The notes: generated from the sequence alone by a model not told the origin. Counted from the first letter of the stretch, positions 42,835 through 53,328 are shown. The stretch is DNA of 64,000 nucleotides from Mitsuaria sp. 7 (GCF_001653795.1 NZ_CP011514.1:2932279-2996278), one strand, 5' to 3'. Made by a program: numbers and translations.

Positions 42835-43662
42835 TCACCCGTTGAATACGGCAGGCCGTGCGGGCGAAGGCTGGAGTTCATCGAGGACCGCGCGGATCGC
42901 GACCGGCGCGATGGGCGTGGCCGGCGAGACGGCCTCCTGCGCCAGGGGCTGAACGAGCGCACGCGCCTGCGCCGCACCGCGCGACTCCATCGGCGCCGCG
43001 AGACCTCGCAGCCGTTGCCCGATGGCATCGAGACTGTCCACGCCCGTGTCGTCGTCGGCCTCCGCATCGAAGGGATCGAGGCTGATCCGGTCCGGCGACA
43101 GTCCCAGACCCAGCGCGTGGAAATAGCTCGCTTCCGTGACGACGCTGAGCTGGCTTGCGATCAGGCGATGCACTTCCAGATCCGGCATGTCCAGCTGCAC
43201 GCCCTGCACCGTGGCCAGCACCGGCGTGCGCGTGATGCCGCCGGCCAGCCCCGCGAGGCGATGCGCGTTCGGCAGATGTGCGTGCAGCACGGCGGCCTGC
43301 TTGTTGCGGATCAGGCCGATGAGCACCTGGATCGCGTGCCACGGCGGATCGTCAGGCATCGCGACGATCACCGTCTCCGCGCCGAGTTCACGCAACCGTT
43401 CCGCGTACGGTCCGTCAGCGGGACAGACGACGGTGAAACGCACGTTGCCGCCGTTCCCGTGCCGTTGCACGAGCCGCTCGACCAGCCGCGTGGCGCCGAG
43501 TCGGTCGGATGCGGACACGAGCGGGCATGCCTCCTCCGGCGTCTCGTCCGACGGCACGGCGCCGACGATCTCGACGACATGCAGCGAGGGCACGGGGTTC
43601 CCCGCCGTCACGGCGGAGAGCGTCGGCGTCGCGCCGGGGCGTCGTTGTGCAGGGCGGTCCAT
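42835..43662 (-). CDS. Glycosyltransferase family 4-like protein lacking the C-terminal catalytic half
   Basis: 275 residues from the ATG at 43662. The N-terminal GT-B half is recognisable: LHVVEIVGAV, GATRLVERLV, FTVVCPADGPYAERLRELGAETVIV, VLHAHLPNAHRLAGLAGGITRTPVLATV. The typical GT4 C-terminal domain with the EX7E donor-binding motif is absent; the protein ends in an Ala/Pro-rich tail. It may be a truncated relic or a non-catalytic sugar-binding protein. Confidence 0.65.
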   Translation of the reverse strand: MDRPAQRRPGATPTLSAVTAGNPVPSLHVVEIVGAVPSDETPEEACPLVSASDRLGATRLVERLVQRHGNGGNVRFTVVCPADGPYAERLRELGAETVIVAMPDDPPWHAIQVLIGLIRNKQAAVLHAHLPNAHRLAGLAGGITRTPVLATVQGVQLDMPDLEVHRLIASQLSVVTEASYFHALGLGLSPDRISLDPFDAEADDDTGVDSLDAIGQRLRGLAAPMESRGAAQARALVQPLAQEAVSPATPIAPVAIRAVLDELQPSPARPAVFNG

Positions 43663-43766
43663 CGCGTGCCTCTTGAAACCGCACCATGCGGTGAACACGC
43701 ATGGCAAGGGCCATACCCGCCGGTCCCGCCATGCCCGGGCGGCCTCACGGAGGCCTCAGCAGCGGC

Positions 43767-45164
43767 TCACAAGGGCTTCAAGGACTGCAGCACCGTCGGC
43801 AGGAGTTCGCTCACCGTCGGGTGGATGCGCACGCCGCCGGCGGTGACATCGGTGTACGGCCGCTTCGAGGCGATGACGTCGAGCAGCGATTGCACCGCCT
43901 CGTCGCCATCGACGCCGAGCACCATCGCGCCGAGGATCGCCTTCGACTCCGCATCGACGAGGATCTTGATGAAGCCTTCGGTCTCGCCCTTCTCGATCGC
44001 CCGGCCCACGCGCGCCATCGGCCGCGTGCCGATCAACGCGGGACGACCGCTGGCGCGCACCTCCTGCTCGCCCAGGCCGATGCGCGCGAGCGGCGGATCG
44101 GTGTACAGCGCGTAGGTCACGACGCGATCGCCCACGCCACGATCCGCGCCGTCGAAGAGATTCGCCGCGGTGACCTCGAAGTCGTTCCACGACGTGTGCG
44201 TGAACGCGCCGCGGCCGTTGCAGTCGCCGAGCGCCCAGATGTGCGGCACGCTGCTGCGCAGCTGGTCGTCCACGACGATGTTGCCGCGTTCGTCCAGACG
44301 CACGCCGGCCAGGTCCAGGCCCAGGTCGTCGGTATTGGGTTTGCGGCCGGTGGCGATCAGCACGTGGCTGCCGCGGACTTCGGGCTCGCCGGTCTGGCAG
44401 TTGACCTGCACGGCGACGCCCTCTTCCGCCGGCGCCAGCTTCACGCATTCGGCGCCGGTGCGGATGGTGAGGCCTTCGCGCTCCAGGATCCCGCGCAGGG
44501 CTTCGGAGACGTCGGCGTCCTCGCGCGGCACGAGCCGCGGACCGCGCTGAACGACGGTCACCTCGGAGCCGAAGCGCCGGAACATCTGCGCGAACTCCAG
44601 TCCGATGTAGCTGCCGCCCACGACGACCAGGTGCCGGGGCAGTTCTTCGAGCTTCATGATGGACGCGTTGGTCAGCCAGGGCACGCTGTCCAGGCCCTCG
44701 ACGCCGGGCTGCGCCGGGCGACCGCCGACGTTGATGAAGAAGCGCTCGGCGCGCAGGCGTCGTCCGCCGACGCTGACGGTGTGCGGGTCTTCGAAGCGGG
44801 CGTGGCCCATGATGAGCTCGACATGGGGCATGCCGCGCAGCCACTTCTCGACGTTCTCGCGGGACTGGCCGGAGATGCGCTCCTTGCGTGCGACAACGGC
44901 GGGGAGGTCGACGCCGACTTGCGCCGGCACCCGCACGCCCCAGCGCGCCGCTTCGCGCACGACCCAGGCCGCATGGGCGCTGGCGACCATCGCCTTGGTC
45001 GGGATGCAGCCGGTGTTGACGCAGGTGCCACCGACGCGCGAGCGCTCGATGACCGCGACGCGCCAGCCGGCCTGGGACATGCGCTCGGCCAGCGCGGGGC
45101 CGGCCTGGCCGGCCCCGATGACGATGGCGTCGAAAGAGTCGGGGGACCCGAGGGATTCACTCAC
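43767..45164 (-). CDS. FAD-dependent pyridine nucleotide-disulfide oxidoreductase (mercuric-reductase-like)
   Basis: 465 residues. FAD-binding motif IVIGAGQAGPALAERM, redox-active CVNTGCIPTK, NAD(P)-binding VVVGGSYIGLEFAQMF, ALGDCNG for the second FAD contact, and the C-terminal dimer interface with the His-Pro pair (RIHPTVSE). No N-terminal HMA domain or C-terminal vicinal Cys pair, so it is probably not a true MerA. It could act as a soluble disulfide or quinone reductase. Confidence 0.9.
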   Translation of the reverse strand: MSESLGSPDSFDAIVIGAGQAGPALAERMSQAGWRVAVIERSRVGGTCVNTGCIPTKAMVASAHAAWVVREAARWGVRVPAQVGVDLPAVVARKERISGQSRENVEKWLRGMPHVELIMGHARFEDPHTVSVGGRRLRAERFFINVGGRPAQPGVEGLDSVPWLTNASIMKLEELPRHLVVVGGSYIGLEFAQMFRRFGSEVTVVQRGPRLVPREDADVSEALRGILEREGLTIRTGAECVKLAPAEEGVAVQVNCQTGEPEVRGSHVLIATGRKPNTDDLGLDLAGVRLDERGNIVVDDQLRSSVPHIWALGDCNGRGAFTHTSWNDFEVTAANLFDGADRGVGDRVVTYALYTDPPLARIGLGEQEVRASGRPALIGTRPMARVGRAIEKGETEGFIKILVDAESKAILGAMVLGVDGDEAVQSLLDVIASKRPYTDVTAGGVRIHPTVSELLPTVLQSLKPL

Positions 45165-45228
45165 GGCAACACTCCTGGAGAAGGATCGTCGCGGAGTCTG
45201 CCACCGTCGGGCGGCGCGTCAATGTGCG

Positions 45229-45480
45229 TCAATGCGCCTCGAGCAACGCGCGCAGGCGGTCGTCGCGGACGTCGAGGACGTCGAACAACCCCAGTTCGCG
45301 CAGCGCGGGCAACGCTTCCACGATGTCGTGCTCCGCATCGGCGCGCTGACCAGCTTCAGCGGTCGCATCGCTCCATGTCTTCACGTTGACGAGGAAAGCG
45401 CCGACGGTGCCCTTGCGGATCACGGTGCCGTTGCGTTCGATCTGGTTCTGCCCGTCGGGCAACATGTCTTGGGCCTTCAT
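45229..45480 (-). CDS. Small conserved hypothetical protein
   Basis: 83 residues from the ATG at 45480, with AGGAG upstream. Acidic, soluble; GTVIRKGTVGAFLVNVKTW, followed by an Ala/Glu-rich helix and LRELGLFDVLDVRDDRL. No family that I can name. It is divergent from the AraC regulator at 45568, with 87 bp between the starts, so it may be the regulator's target. Confidence 0.65.
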   Translation of the reverse strand: MKAQDMLPDGQNQIERNGTVIRKGTVGAFLVNVKTWSDATAEAGQRADAEHDIVEALPALRELGLFDVLDVRDDRLRALLEAH

Positions 45481-45567
45481 GCGTCTGCTCCTGGTGATGA
45501 ATGGATGAATGCATCGTAGGCAGCCATCCTTGGCCTGGGTACGGCATTGAGGACATAAGATAGTCCG

Positions 45568-46380
45568 ATGACGCCACGACGAGCCATCGCGGCTGGAAGC
45601 TCGAAGTCCTTCGAGACTGCCGCCCATGCTGAAACGCTGCTGCTGCGCGCGGTCGAGCAGACCGCCATCGAAGGCCGTTCGACGCGACGTCATCGGCACG
45701 CGAGCGGGCAGATGCTCGGTGCGATCGAGGGTCTGCTGACGGTCGAGGTGAGCGACGGCCGCTGGGTCGTGCCCGCCACGCATGCGCTGTGGATTCCGCC
45801 CGACATCCCGCATGGTCTGCGCTCCCACGGGCCCTTCGCCGGATGGAGCGTCTATGTCAGCCCCGAGGGCAGCGAGGCGTTGCCGGCGGCGCCGCAGATC
45901 GTGGCTGTCTCCGGTCTTCTGCGCGAAGCGGTCGCACGGGCCGCCCTGTGGCCGGAGACCGCTACTGCACTCGATGCGGCGCAGACGCGGCTTGCGGGCG
46001 TGATCCTCGATGAGATCGCTGCGGCTGAGCCCGTGGCGCTCGGGCTGCCGATGCCTTCGGACGCGCGGCTGCTCAAGATCGCCCGCGCGCTGTCGGCCAG
46101 GCCCGACGACGAGCGCCGACTCGACGAATGGGCCGGCTGGGCAGGCATCGCGCCGCGCACGTTGACGCGCCGCTTCGCCGACGAGACCGGCTTCAGCTTC
46201 ACCGAATGGCGCCAGCGTGTGCGGCTGTTGCGCGGGCTCGAACTGCTCGCCGCGGGCAAGCCGGTGACGACGATCGCGCTGGAACTCGGCTACGACAACG
46301 TCAGCGCCTTCATCGCGCTGTTCAAGCGGACCTTCGGTGTGACGCCGGGCAGGTACGGCGTCGACCGGCCCGACCTCTGA
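45568..46380 (+). CDS. AraC-family regulator with cupin sensor
   Basis: 270 residues. The N-terminal RmlC-like cupin includes GRSTRRHRHASGQMLGAIEG and PPDIPHGLRSHGPF; the C-terminal HTH includes LDEWAGWAGIAPRTLTRRFADETGFSFTEWRQRVRLLRGLELL and YDNVSAFIALFKRTFGVTPGRY. Usually a regulator of an adjacent efflux or metabolic gene. Confidence 0.9.
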   Translation: MTPRRAIAAGSSKSFETAAHAETLLLRAVEQTAIEGRSTRRHRHASGQMLGAIEGLLTVEVSDGRWVVPATHALWIPPDIPHGLRSHGPFAGWSVYVSPEGSEALPAAPQIVAVSGLLREAVARAALWPETATALDAAQTRLAGVILDEIAAAEPVALGLPMPSDARLLKIARALSARPDDERRLDEWAGWAGIAPRTLTRRFADETGFSFTEWRQRVRLLRGLELLAAGKPVTTIALELGYDNVSAFIALFKRTFGVTPGRYGVDRPDL

Positions 46381-46410
46381 GGCGCCTGCGGCTGCGGGAG
46401 CCGCATCCGT

Positions 46411-47220
46411 TCAAGTCGCTCCGTGGCGACGTCGGATCGCGGCCAGCGCGCCCCGTTGCTCCAGCACCTGGATCGCCTGGTCGATGCGCGTGAGATCGCG
46501 CTCGTCGAGCCGACGGCGGCTCAGCATCAGGCACACGGGCTGCACGCTGTGGCCGAAGGGCTGCCGCAGCAGCCGCACACCGGACACGCGCGCCTGCGCC
46601 TGGACATCCAGATCGTCACCGAGGATCAGCGGGGCGCGGCCAAGCCTCAGCATGTCGACGCCCTGGCGCGTGGTCTGGTACGGGAGCAGCAGGCCGGCCT
46701 CGGCGAGGCGCGGTCGCCAGTCCTCGAAGTCGGCACCGAGGCTGAGCGCATCGACGTGCAGCAGCGGAACGCGGCGTTGCAGTACCTGCTCGAATCCCGA
46801 CAGCCCGTCGAGCCGAGGATCGCGGCGATCCGTGGCGGCGACCATGAACGTCTCGTTGCGGTAGTTCCGGCTGTACATGACCGTCCGTTCGCGACCCGGC
46901 ACCGGCGTCGCCGAGAAGATCACGTCGAACTGGTCGTTCAGCAGTTCGCGGTATCGCCGCTTGCGCCACTGCGCCGATCCGTGGATCCAGTTCAGTTCGA
47001 AACCAGCCTGCGTGCAGATCGCCTGCAGCAGCTCGGCATCGAGGCCGCGCACGCTGCCATCCGCGCCGGGCACCAGGTAAGGCGGCCAGGACTCCACCAG
47101 CGCCCGCAGCACGCGGGGCCGCGGACTTCCCCACACGGAGGGCCCCCAGGCGAGCGCCAGGCCGCCCACGACGGAGCGACGACGGGGTCCTCGATCGACG
47201 GACGGGCCGGATGGATTCAT
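46411..47220 (-). CDS. Periplasmic solute-binding (SBP_bac_3-like) protein
   Basis: 269 residues from the ATG at 47220, chosen for the AGAGG 5 bp upstream (ATG at 47238 is the alternative). The N-terminus RRRSVVGGLALAWGPSVWGS is a signal peptide. ALVESWPPYLVPGADGSVRGLDAELLQAICTQAGFELNWI and FDVIFSATPVPGRERTVMYSRNY match type-II amino-acid-binding proteins. No permease is adjacent, so it may be an orphan sensor. Divergent from a stand-alone response regulator. Confidence 0.78.
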   Translation of the reverse strand: MNPSGPSVDRGPRRRSVVGGLALAWGPSVWGSPRPRVLRALVESWPPYLVPGADGSVRGLDAELLQAICTQAGFELNWIHGSAQWRKRRYRELLNDQFDVIFSATPVPGRERTVMYSRNYRNETFMVAATDRRDPRLDGLSGFEQVLQRRVPLLHVDALSLGADFEDWRPRLAEAGLLLPYQTTRQGVDMLRLGRAPLILGDDLDVQAQARVSGVRLLRQPFGHSVQPVCLMLSRRRLDERDLTRIDQAIQVLEQRGALAAIRRRHGAT

Positions 47221-47397
47221 TGCCTCTTTGAGAGCCATCTCGGTAGGGGTTCGGACCAGTGTGCGCCTGGCTCCTCGGAGCCACAAGGCGGGGGAGGCAT
47301 GTCCTCCGGCGACGCCCCCCGGATGGGGGCTGGTGGGCGCCCGCCTCCAGAGAAAGTCACGTGATAGCGCAACCGTTCGGTTTTCCACATGGTTTTG

Positions 47398-47421
47398 TCA
47401 ATTTTAAAAGTGCAAAATTGA
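47398..47421. promoter_or_regulatory. Perfect inverted repeat just before the response regulator
   Basis: TCAATTTT-8 bp-AAAATTGA, ending 3 bp before the ATG at 47425, where a Shine-Dalgarno would normally lie. Either an operator or an mRNA hairpin at the start codon. Confidence 0.55.
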
Positions 47422-47424
47422 TAC

Positions 47425-47838
47425 ATGAAAGTCGTTCTCGTCGAAGACTCGCCGCTGGTCCGCAAACACCTGTTGGCGGCCCTGAAGGACCAGCCCTTCC
47501 TGTCGGTCGTCGGCCTCGCCGCCACCGAGGCCGAGGCGCTGTGCACCGTCGGGCTGACGCGTCCGCACGTCGTCGTGCTGGACCTGGCGCTGGCGTCGGG
47601 CTCCGGGCTGGAGGTGCTGCGCAAGTTGCGCCTGGCCGGCTACGGCGGAACCATCCTGGTCCTCAGCAACCGCGAGTCGGAGATCTACGGGCCGCTGTGC
47701 GTGCGCAACGGCGCCAACGCCTTCTACGACAAGGGCCGCGAGTTCGAGCAGTTCCTCGCCGACCTGAACGTGCTGGCCGAGGCCCCGCGGCTGGCAGCGA
47801 GCCAACCGATGAGCTTGAGTTCGCTGCATATGCGATGA
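47425..47838 (+). CDS. Stand-alone response-regulator receiver protein
   Basis: 137 residues: one receiver domain with acidic Glu7-Asp8, phospho-acceptor Asp53 (VVLDLALASGSG) and the conserved Lys in ANAFYDKG. No output domain, so it acts like CheY by protein contact or receives phosphate in a relay. No histidine kinase gene is in the window. An inverted repeat replaces the ribosome-binding region. Confidence 0.88.
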   Translation: MKVVLVEDSPLVRKHLLAALKDQPFLSVVGLAATEAEALCTVGLTRPHVVVLDLALASGSGLEVLRKLRLAGYGGTILVLSNRESEIYGPLCVRNGANAFYDKGREFEQFLADLNVLAEAPRLAASQPMSLSSLHMR

Positions 47839-47844
47839 GGCGGT

Positions 47845-47888
47845 ATTCCCCGGCCATTCCCCGGCCATTCCCCGGCCATTCCCCGCGA
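47845..47888. repeat. 11-bp tandem repeat after the response regulator
   Basis: Three perfect ATTCCCCGGCC units and a fourth diverged one, starting 6 bp after the stop codon. Confidence 0.8.
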
Positions 47889-47940
47889 ATCGCGAGCAGG
47901 CCGCTGAAGTAACCCCGGTCGCTTCGGTCGATCTCTTGCG

Positions 47941-47972
47941 GAAAAAAGAAAACCCGCTCTAGGCGGGTTTTC
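47941..47972 (-). terminator. Intrinsic terminator of tRNA-Ser
   Basis: Stem GAAAACCCGC/GCGGGTTTTC (47948-47957, 47963-47972). Read on the minus strand it is followed by a T-rich run, 38 bp after the tRNA 3' end. It also works as a stem for plus-strand transcripts of the response regulator. Confidence 0.85.
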
Positions 47973-48009
47973 TAATCGCTCGCCGAATACTTGATTCGAC
48001 GCGCTTTTC

Positions 48010-48097
48010 TGGAGGAGAGGGGGGGATTCGAACCCCCGAGACGTTTCCGTCCGCCTGATTTCGAGTCAGGTACATTCAACCACTCTGCCACCTCTCC
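48010..48097 (-). tRNA. tRNA-Ser (anticodon CGA)
   Basis: 88 nt including an encoded CCA. Acceptor GGAGAGG pairs with CCTCTCC; the anticodon stem-loop CTGA-CTCGAAA-TCAG gives CGA, reading UCG codons; a long variable arm and GGTTCGAATCC T-loop are present. The base before CCA reads U rather than the G usual for serine tRNAs. Confidence 0.95.
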
Positions 48098-48244
48098 GGA
48101 ATTCGGTGATCGCTGTGGTTGTTAGCGACTAAGCCTAAGAGTATAGCGAGGTTTTTGAGGCCTTGGCAAGAACCCGCGCGAGTTTGTGCGAAAACCGCGT
48201 CGGTGACGGTTGCAGCCACCGCCCTGCCCTTGCTCGCCGCCGGC

Positions 48245-49612
<1,368 letters not shown>

Positions 49613-49647
49613 TCAGCGGGCGCCCCTCCGAAGAGGGAGCGCGACGA

Positions 49648-50631
49648 TCAAGATCGGCCGCTGGTGACCTCGGCCATCGACTTGTCGCCCAGCCCCATCG
49701 GCAACGGGAAGCGCACGTGCTCCTCGACGCCCGGCAGCGTGCGGACCGTCGTCGCGCCCAGCTCGCGCAGACGCGAGATCACGGCCTGGACCAGCACGTC
49801 CGGCGCCGAGGCCCCCGCCGTGAGACCCACCTTCGAGCGACCGTCCAGCCATTCGGCCTGGACGTCCTCGGCCGCGTCGACCATGTAGGCCGGCGTGCCC
49901 AGGCGCTCGGCCAGCTCGCGCAGGCGGTTGCTGTTGGAGCTGGTCGGGCTGCCGACCACCACCACCACGTCCACCTGCGGCGCCATCACCTTGACGGCGT
50001 CCTGGCGGTTCTGCGTGGCGTAGCAGATGTCCTGCTTCTTCGGCTCGCGGACTTCGGGGAAGTGCTTCTTCACGGCGCGCAGGATCTCGGCCGCGTCATC
50101 GACGCTCAGCGTCGTCTGCGTGACGACCGCCAACCGGCTCGGGTCCTTGACCCGCACGTGCGGCACGTCCGAGGCTTCCTCGACGAGGTAGATCCCGTCG
50201 CTGAGCTGGCCCATCGTGCCTTCGACCTCGGGATGCCCCTTGTGGCCGATCATGATGAATTCGTAGCCTTCGCGGTGCAGCTTGGCGACCTCGACGTGGA
50301 CCTTGGTCACCAGCGGGCAGGTCGCGTCGAAGATCTGGAAGCCGCGCGCCTGCGCTTCCTTGCGCACGGCCTGGCTGACCCCGTGAGCCGAGAACACCAG
50401 CGTCGCGCCGGCCGGCACGTCGGCCAGGTCCTCGATGAAGATCGCGCCCTTGGCCTTCAGGTCATTGACGACGTAGGTGTTGTGCACGATCTCGTGCCGC
50501 ACGTAGATCGGCGCGCCGAACTTCTTCAGCGCGCGCTCGACGATCTCGATCGCCCGGTCCACGCCGGCGCAGAAGCCGCGCGGCTCGGCCAGCACGATGT
50601 CCTTCATGTTCACGTCCATCGCCGTCATCAC
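49648..50631 (-). CDS. ispH: 4-hydroxy-3-methylbut-2-enyl diphosphate reductase
   Basis: 327 residues. The three cluster cysteines lie in [22 protein letters not shown] and [10 protein letters not shown]; substrate-binding HEIVHN and GHKGHPE are intact. Last step of the MEP isoprenoid pathway. The start overlaps the fkpB stop; three in-frame Met codons (MMTAMDVNM) leave the exact start open, with [15 protein letters not shown] the usual family start. Confidence 0.96.
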   Translation of the reverse strand: MMTAMDVNMKDIVLAEPRGFCAGVDRAIEIVERALKKFGAPIYVRHEIVHNTYVVNDLKAKGAIFIEDLADVPAGATLVFSAHGVSQAVRKEAQARGFQIFDATCPLVTKVHVEVAKLHREGYEFIMIGHKGHPEVEGTMGQLSDGIYLVEEASDVPHVRVKDPSRLAVVTQTTLSVDDAAEILRAVKKHFPEVREPKKQDICYATQNRQDAVKVMAPQVDVVVVVGSPTSSNSNRLRELAERLGTPAYMVDAAEDVQAEWLDGRSKVGLTAGASAPDVLVQAVISRLRELGATTVRTLPGVEEHVRFPLPMGLGDKSMAEVTSGRS

Positions 50632-51074
50632 AGCACCCCGATCAGCTGCACCTCGAAGCTGACGGGCTGTCCCGCCAACGGGTGATTGAAGTCGAACAGC
50701 AACCAGTCCTCCCCCAGCTCACGCACCACGCCGGCGTACTGGCCCTGGCCGTCCGGCGTCGGGAACTGCACGACGTCACCGACGTGGTACTCCTCGTCCG
50801 GATCGCCCAGCTGGCGCATCAGCGCGCGCTTCACGCGCTGCAGCAGCTCAGGGTTGCGCTCGCCGAAGGCCTCGCCCGGCGCCAGTTCGACGCGGGTGTG
50901 CGTGCCCTCGGCCAGGCCGACCAGGCGCGCCTCGATCGCGGGCGCCAGCTCGCCGGCGCCCAGCGTCAGCGTGGCCGGCAGCTTGTCGGCGAAAGTGTTG
51001 ATCAGGTCCTGGCCGTCCGGCCCGCTCAGCCGGTAATGCAGGGTCAGGAAGGATCCTGGTTGAACGAGGGTCAC
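50628..51074 (-). CDS. fkpB: FKBP-type peptidyl-prolyl isomerase SlpA/FkpB
   Basis: 148 residues. [32 protein letters not shown] and [15 protein letters not shown] are typical of the SlyD/FkpB branch, with the IF (insert-in-flap) domain between. A cytoplasmic proline isomerase and chaperone. The fkpB-ispH order with overlapping genes is conserved in proteobacteria. Confidence 0.95.
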   Translation of the reverse strand: MTLVQPGSFLTLHYRLSGPDGQDLINTFADKLPATLTLGAGELAPAIEARLVGLAEGTHTRVELAPGEAFGERNPELLQRVKRALMRQLGDPDEEYHVGDVVQFPTPDGQGQYAGVVRELGEDWLLFDFNHPLAGQPVSFEVQLIGVL

Positions 51075-51147
51075 TAGTCAGGGGGATTTTGGGAATCGAA
51101 GCGTGATTTTAGGCTGGAGCGCCAAGGTCCTTCCGCCAAGAGCTGTC

Positions 51148-51822
51148 ATGCCCCTTTCAGACCTGCCTCCCGAACTCCGTCCGCGCGAGCGGATGCTTTC
51201 CCTGGGGCCCGCCGCGCTGACCGACTGCGAGCTGCTTGCCATCGTCTTGCGCACCGGACTTCCAGGCGAATCCGTCCTTGATCTGGCGGTCAGGGTCCTC
51301 AAGCATTCCGGCGGATTCGATGGGCTGATGAGGGCGGACGACGCGGCGCTGAAACGCATCAAGGGCCTGGGGCCAAGCAAGCGCAGCCTGTTGCTCGTCA
51401 TCATGGAAGCGGCACGCCGCTCTCTGCGTAAGCCCCTGGAGGACAAGCCCGTCTTCGAATCCGCGGAATCCGTTCGCACCTACCTGCGACTGCAGTTCGA
51501 CGACATGCAGCATGAATGCTTCGCCGTCATGTTCCTGGACATCCAAAATCGGCTGATCGCCCTGGAGACCCTGTTCCATGGCACCCTTTCCCATACCATT
51601 GCCTATCCCCGCGAGGTGGTGAAGCGCGCGATGGCGTTGAACGCCGCCGCAGTCATCCTGGTCCACAACCATCCGTCCGGCAGTACCAAGCCGTCCCCCG
51701 AGGACGTCAAGCTCACCCACGTGATGCTGCAATCGTTGGCGCTGGTGGATGTCAAAGTACTGGATCACTTCATCGTCGGCGCGGGCGACGCCGTACCGTT
51801 GACCGACCTGGGCCTGCTGTGA
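51148..51822 (+). CDS. radC: RadC-family JAB-domain protein
   Basis: 224 residues from the ATG at 51148 (AGAG upstream). N-terminal helix-hairpin-helix (IKGLGPSKRSLLLV) and C-terminal JAMM metal motif HNHPSGSTKPSPED. The family is conserved, but its role is uncertain; the old link to DNA repair is disputed. The stop overlaps the start of the Smr gene (GTGA). Confidence 0.93.
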   Translation: MPLSDLPPELRPRERMLSLGPAALTDCELLAIVLRTGLPGESVLDLAVRVLKHSGGFDGLMRADDAALKRIKGLGPSKRSLLLVIMEAARRSLRKPLEDKPVFESAESVRTYLRLQFDDMQHECFAVMFLDIQNRLIALETLFHGTLSHTIAYPREVVKRAMALNAAAVILVHNHPSGSTKPSPEDVKLTHVMLQSLALVDVKVLDHFIVGAGDAVPLTDLGLL

Positions 51823-52457
51823 CCGACCGACTGCGCAGCCTGCAAGACCTGCAGACGCTGCACCGAGAACTGAAGCTCCGCCAACGCGCGGAGGAAGAGC
51901 GCCGCGAGCGCGAGGCCGCGCTTGCGCGGCTGCGCGACGAGGAAGCCCGCATTTTCGAGCGCACCGTCGGCAAGGTCGTGCCGCTGCCCGAGACCAACCG
52001 CGTGATCCTGAATCTCGGCAGACCCGAGCCCGAGCCGCGCCAGCGCGAACTCGACGAGCAGATGGCCTGGAAGCAGGCGCTGTCAGACGATTTCGACGTC
52101 GACTCGCTGCTGGAGACGGACGAGACGCTGTCCTTCCGCAGACCCGAGGTCTCGGCCGAATCGGTGCGCAAGCTCAGACGCGGCCACTGGTCGCTTCAAG
52201 CGCAGATCGACCTGCACGGCCTTCGCCGCGATCAGGCGCGCGAGGCGCTGGGTACCTTCATCCACGACAGCGCCCGCCGCGGCCTGCGCTGCGTGCGCGT
52301 GGTCCACGGCAAGGGCAACGGCTCGCCGGGGCGCGAGCCCGTGCTCAAGGCGCGCGTGCGCCGATGGCTCGTTCAGAAACAAGAAGTCCTGGCCTTCGTC
52401 CAGGCCCGCGCCAGCGATGGCGGCAGCGGCGCGTTGATGGTCCTGCTCAACTCCTGA
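51819..52457 (+). CDS. Smr-domain endonuclease-like protein
   Basis: 212 residues from a GTG that overlaps the radC stop. A charged helical N-terminus (RELKLRQRAEEERREREAALARLRDEEARIF) precedes the C-terminal Smr domain: DLHGLRRDQAREAL and the HGKGNGSPGREP loop. Smr domains nick branched DNA or cleave RNA in ribosome rescue (SmrB). Coupled translation with radC is suggestive but unexplained. Confidence 0.9.
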   Translation: MTDRLRSLQDLQTLHRELKLRQRAEEERREREAALARLRDEEARIFERTVGKVVPLPETNRVILNLGRPEPEPRQRELDEQMAWKQALSDDFDVDSLLETDETLSFRRPEVSAESVRKLRRGHWSLQAQIDLHGLRRDQAREALGTFIHDSARRGLRCVRVVHGKGNGSPGREPVLKARVRRWLVQKQEVLAFVQARASDGGSGALMVLLNS

Positions 52458-52583
52458 GCGTCGCCGCGCTCCCCCGTCCTCGCCCACGCGGGCTTTCCCC
52501 TCCCCCGAAGCGCGTTGTTTTCCGGAACACGCGATTGCGTCGCCCCGCCCGCGTGGCTAGTCTGCGGACATGCCGGCGTAGTC

Positions 52584-52596
52584 GAGAACCGTTCTC
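52584..52596. promoter_or_regulatory. Fur-box-like palindrome
   Basis: GAGAACCGTTCTC, a perfect palindrome that keeps the GAGAA...TTCTC core of Fur boxes, 55 bp before the TonB-like gene start. Confidence 0.45.
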
Positions 52597-52651
52597 AACA
52601 AATTGAGTTTCGCAACCACGCAGCCATCGTTTCGATGGGGAGGGAATACGC

Positions 52652-53290
52652 ATGTCGATGCACGCTCCGAACGCCCGCACCACGGGGCTTGTCCTCGTCG
52701 GGCTCGTCCACCTCCTGATGGTGGGCGCACTGGTCAAGGGCTTCCAGCGCCACGCCGTCGAGGCACCGCCGCTCATCAAGATGAAGACGATCGTCGAACC
52801 CGAGGACAAGCCCAAGCCTGTCGAGCCGCCGCGCATCCCCGAGCCGGCGATCCAGACCCCTCGCATGGTCGAAGTGCCGATTCCTCCCGTGGAGATCACC
52901 CAGACGAAGGAGCCGGTCATCGTTGCCACTGGGGTAACCGACGGACGGACAAACACCCCTTTCGAGGTGACGGAAGCCGGATCGAAGCAAGACGTGACCC
53001 CCAACAGGGCGCCACCGGACACCGCCATCAAAACACCTGGCGCCGTCTGCACGCAGATGGCGGCGCCGGAGATGCCTGCGGTGAGTTGGACCGGCGAGGC
53101 GTTGTTCCGCGCCGTGGCTGACGTGCAGGGCGGCCGCGTCGTCTCGGTGCAGCTCCAGGCCCTCGGCGGCTCGATGGACGCCCGCACCCGCCGAGCGTTC
53201 TCCAACGCCATCGAGGGCACGTTGAAGTCGCGCTACGTCTGCCCGGGCGACCACCGCTTCCAGCAGGATTTCGCCTTCCGCATGGACTGA
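52652..53290 (+). CDS. TonB-like energy transducer
   Basis: 212 residues from the ATG at 52652 (GGGAGGG upstream). One N-terminal membrane helix (GLVLVGLVHLLMVGALVKGF), a Pro/Glu/Lys-rich linker with PKPVEPPRIPEPAIQTP, and a C-terminal domain (SWTGEALFRAVADVQGGRVVSVQLQALGG...MDARTRRAFSNAIEGTL) similar to the TonB periplasmic fold. It lacks adjacent exbBD. The upstream Fur-like site suggests a role in iron or haem uptake. Confidence 0.75.
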   Translation: MSMHAPNARTTGLVLVGLVHLLMVGALVKGFQRHAVEAPPLIKMKTIVEPEDKPKPVEPPRIPEPAIQTPRMVEVPIPPVEITQTKEPVIVATGVTDGRTNTPFEVTEAGSKQDVTPNRAPPDTAIKTPGAVCTQMAAPEMPAVSWTGEALFRAVADVQGGRVVSVQLQALGGSMDARTRRAFSNAIEGTLKSRYVCPGDHRFQQDFAFRMD

Positions 53291-53328
53291 CCCCAAGCCG
53301 GCCTCGCGCAGAGGCCGAAATGACAAAA

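Noticed and set aside
43767..45164. Mercuric reductase MerA
   Set aside because: Redox CVNTGCIPTK is present, but the C-terminal vicinal cysteines and mer operon neighbours are absent.
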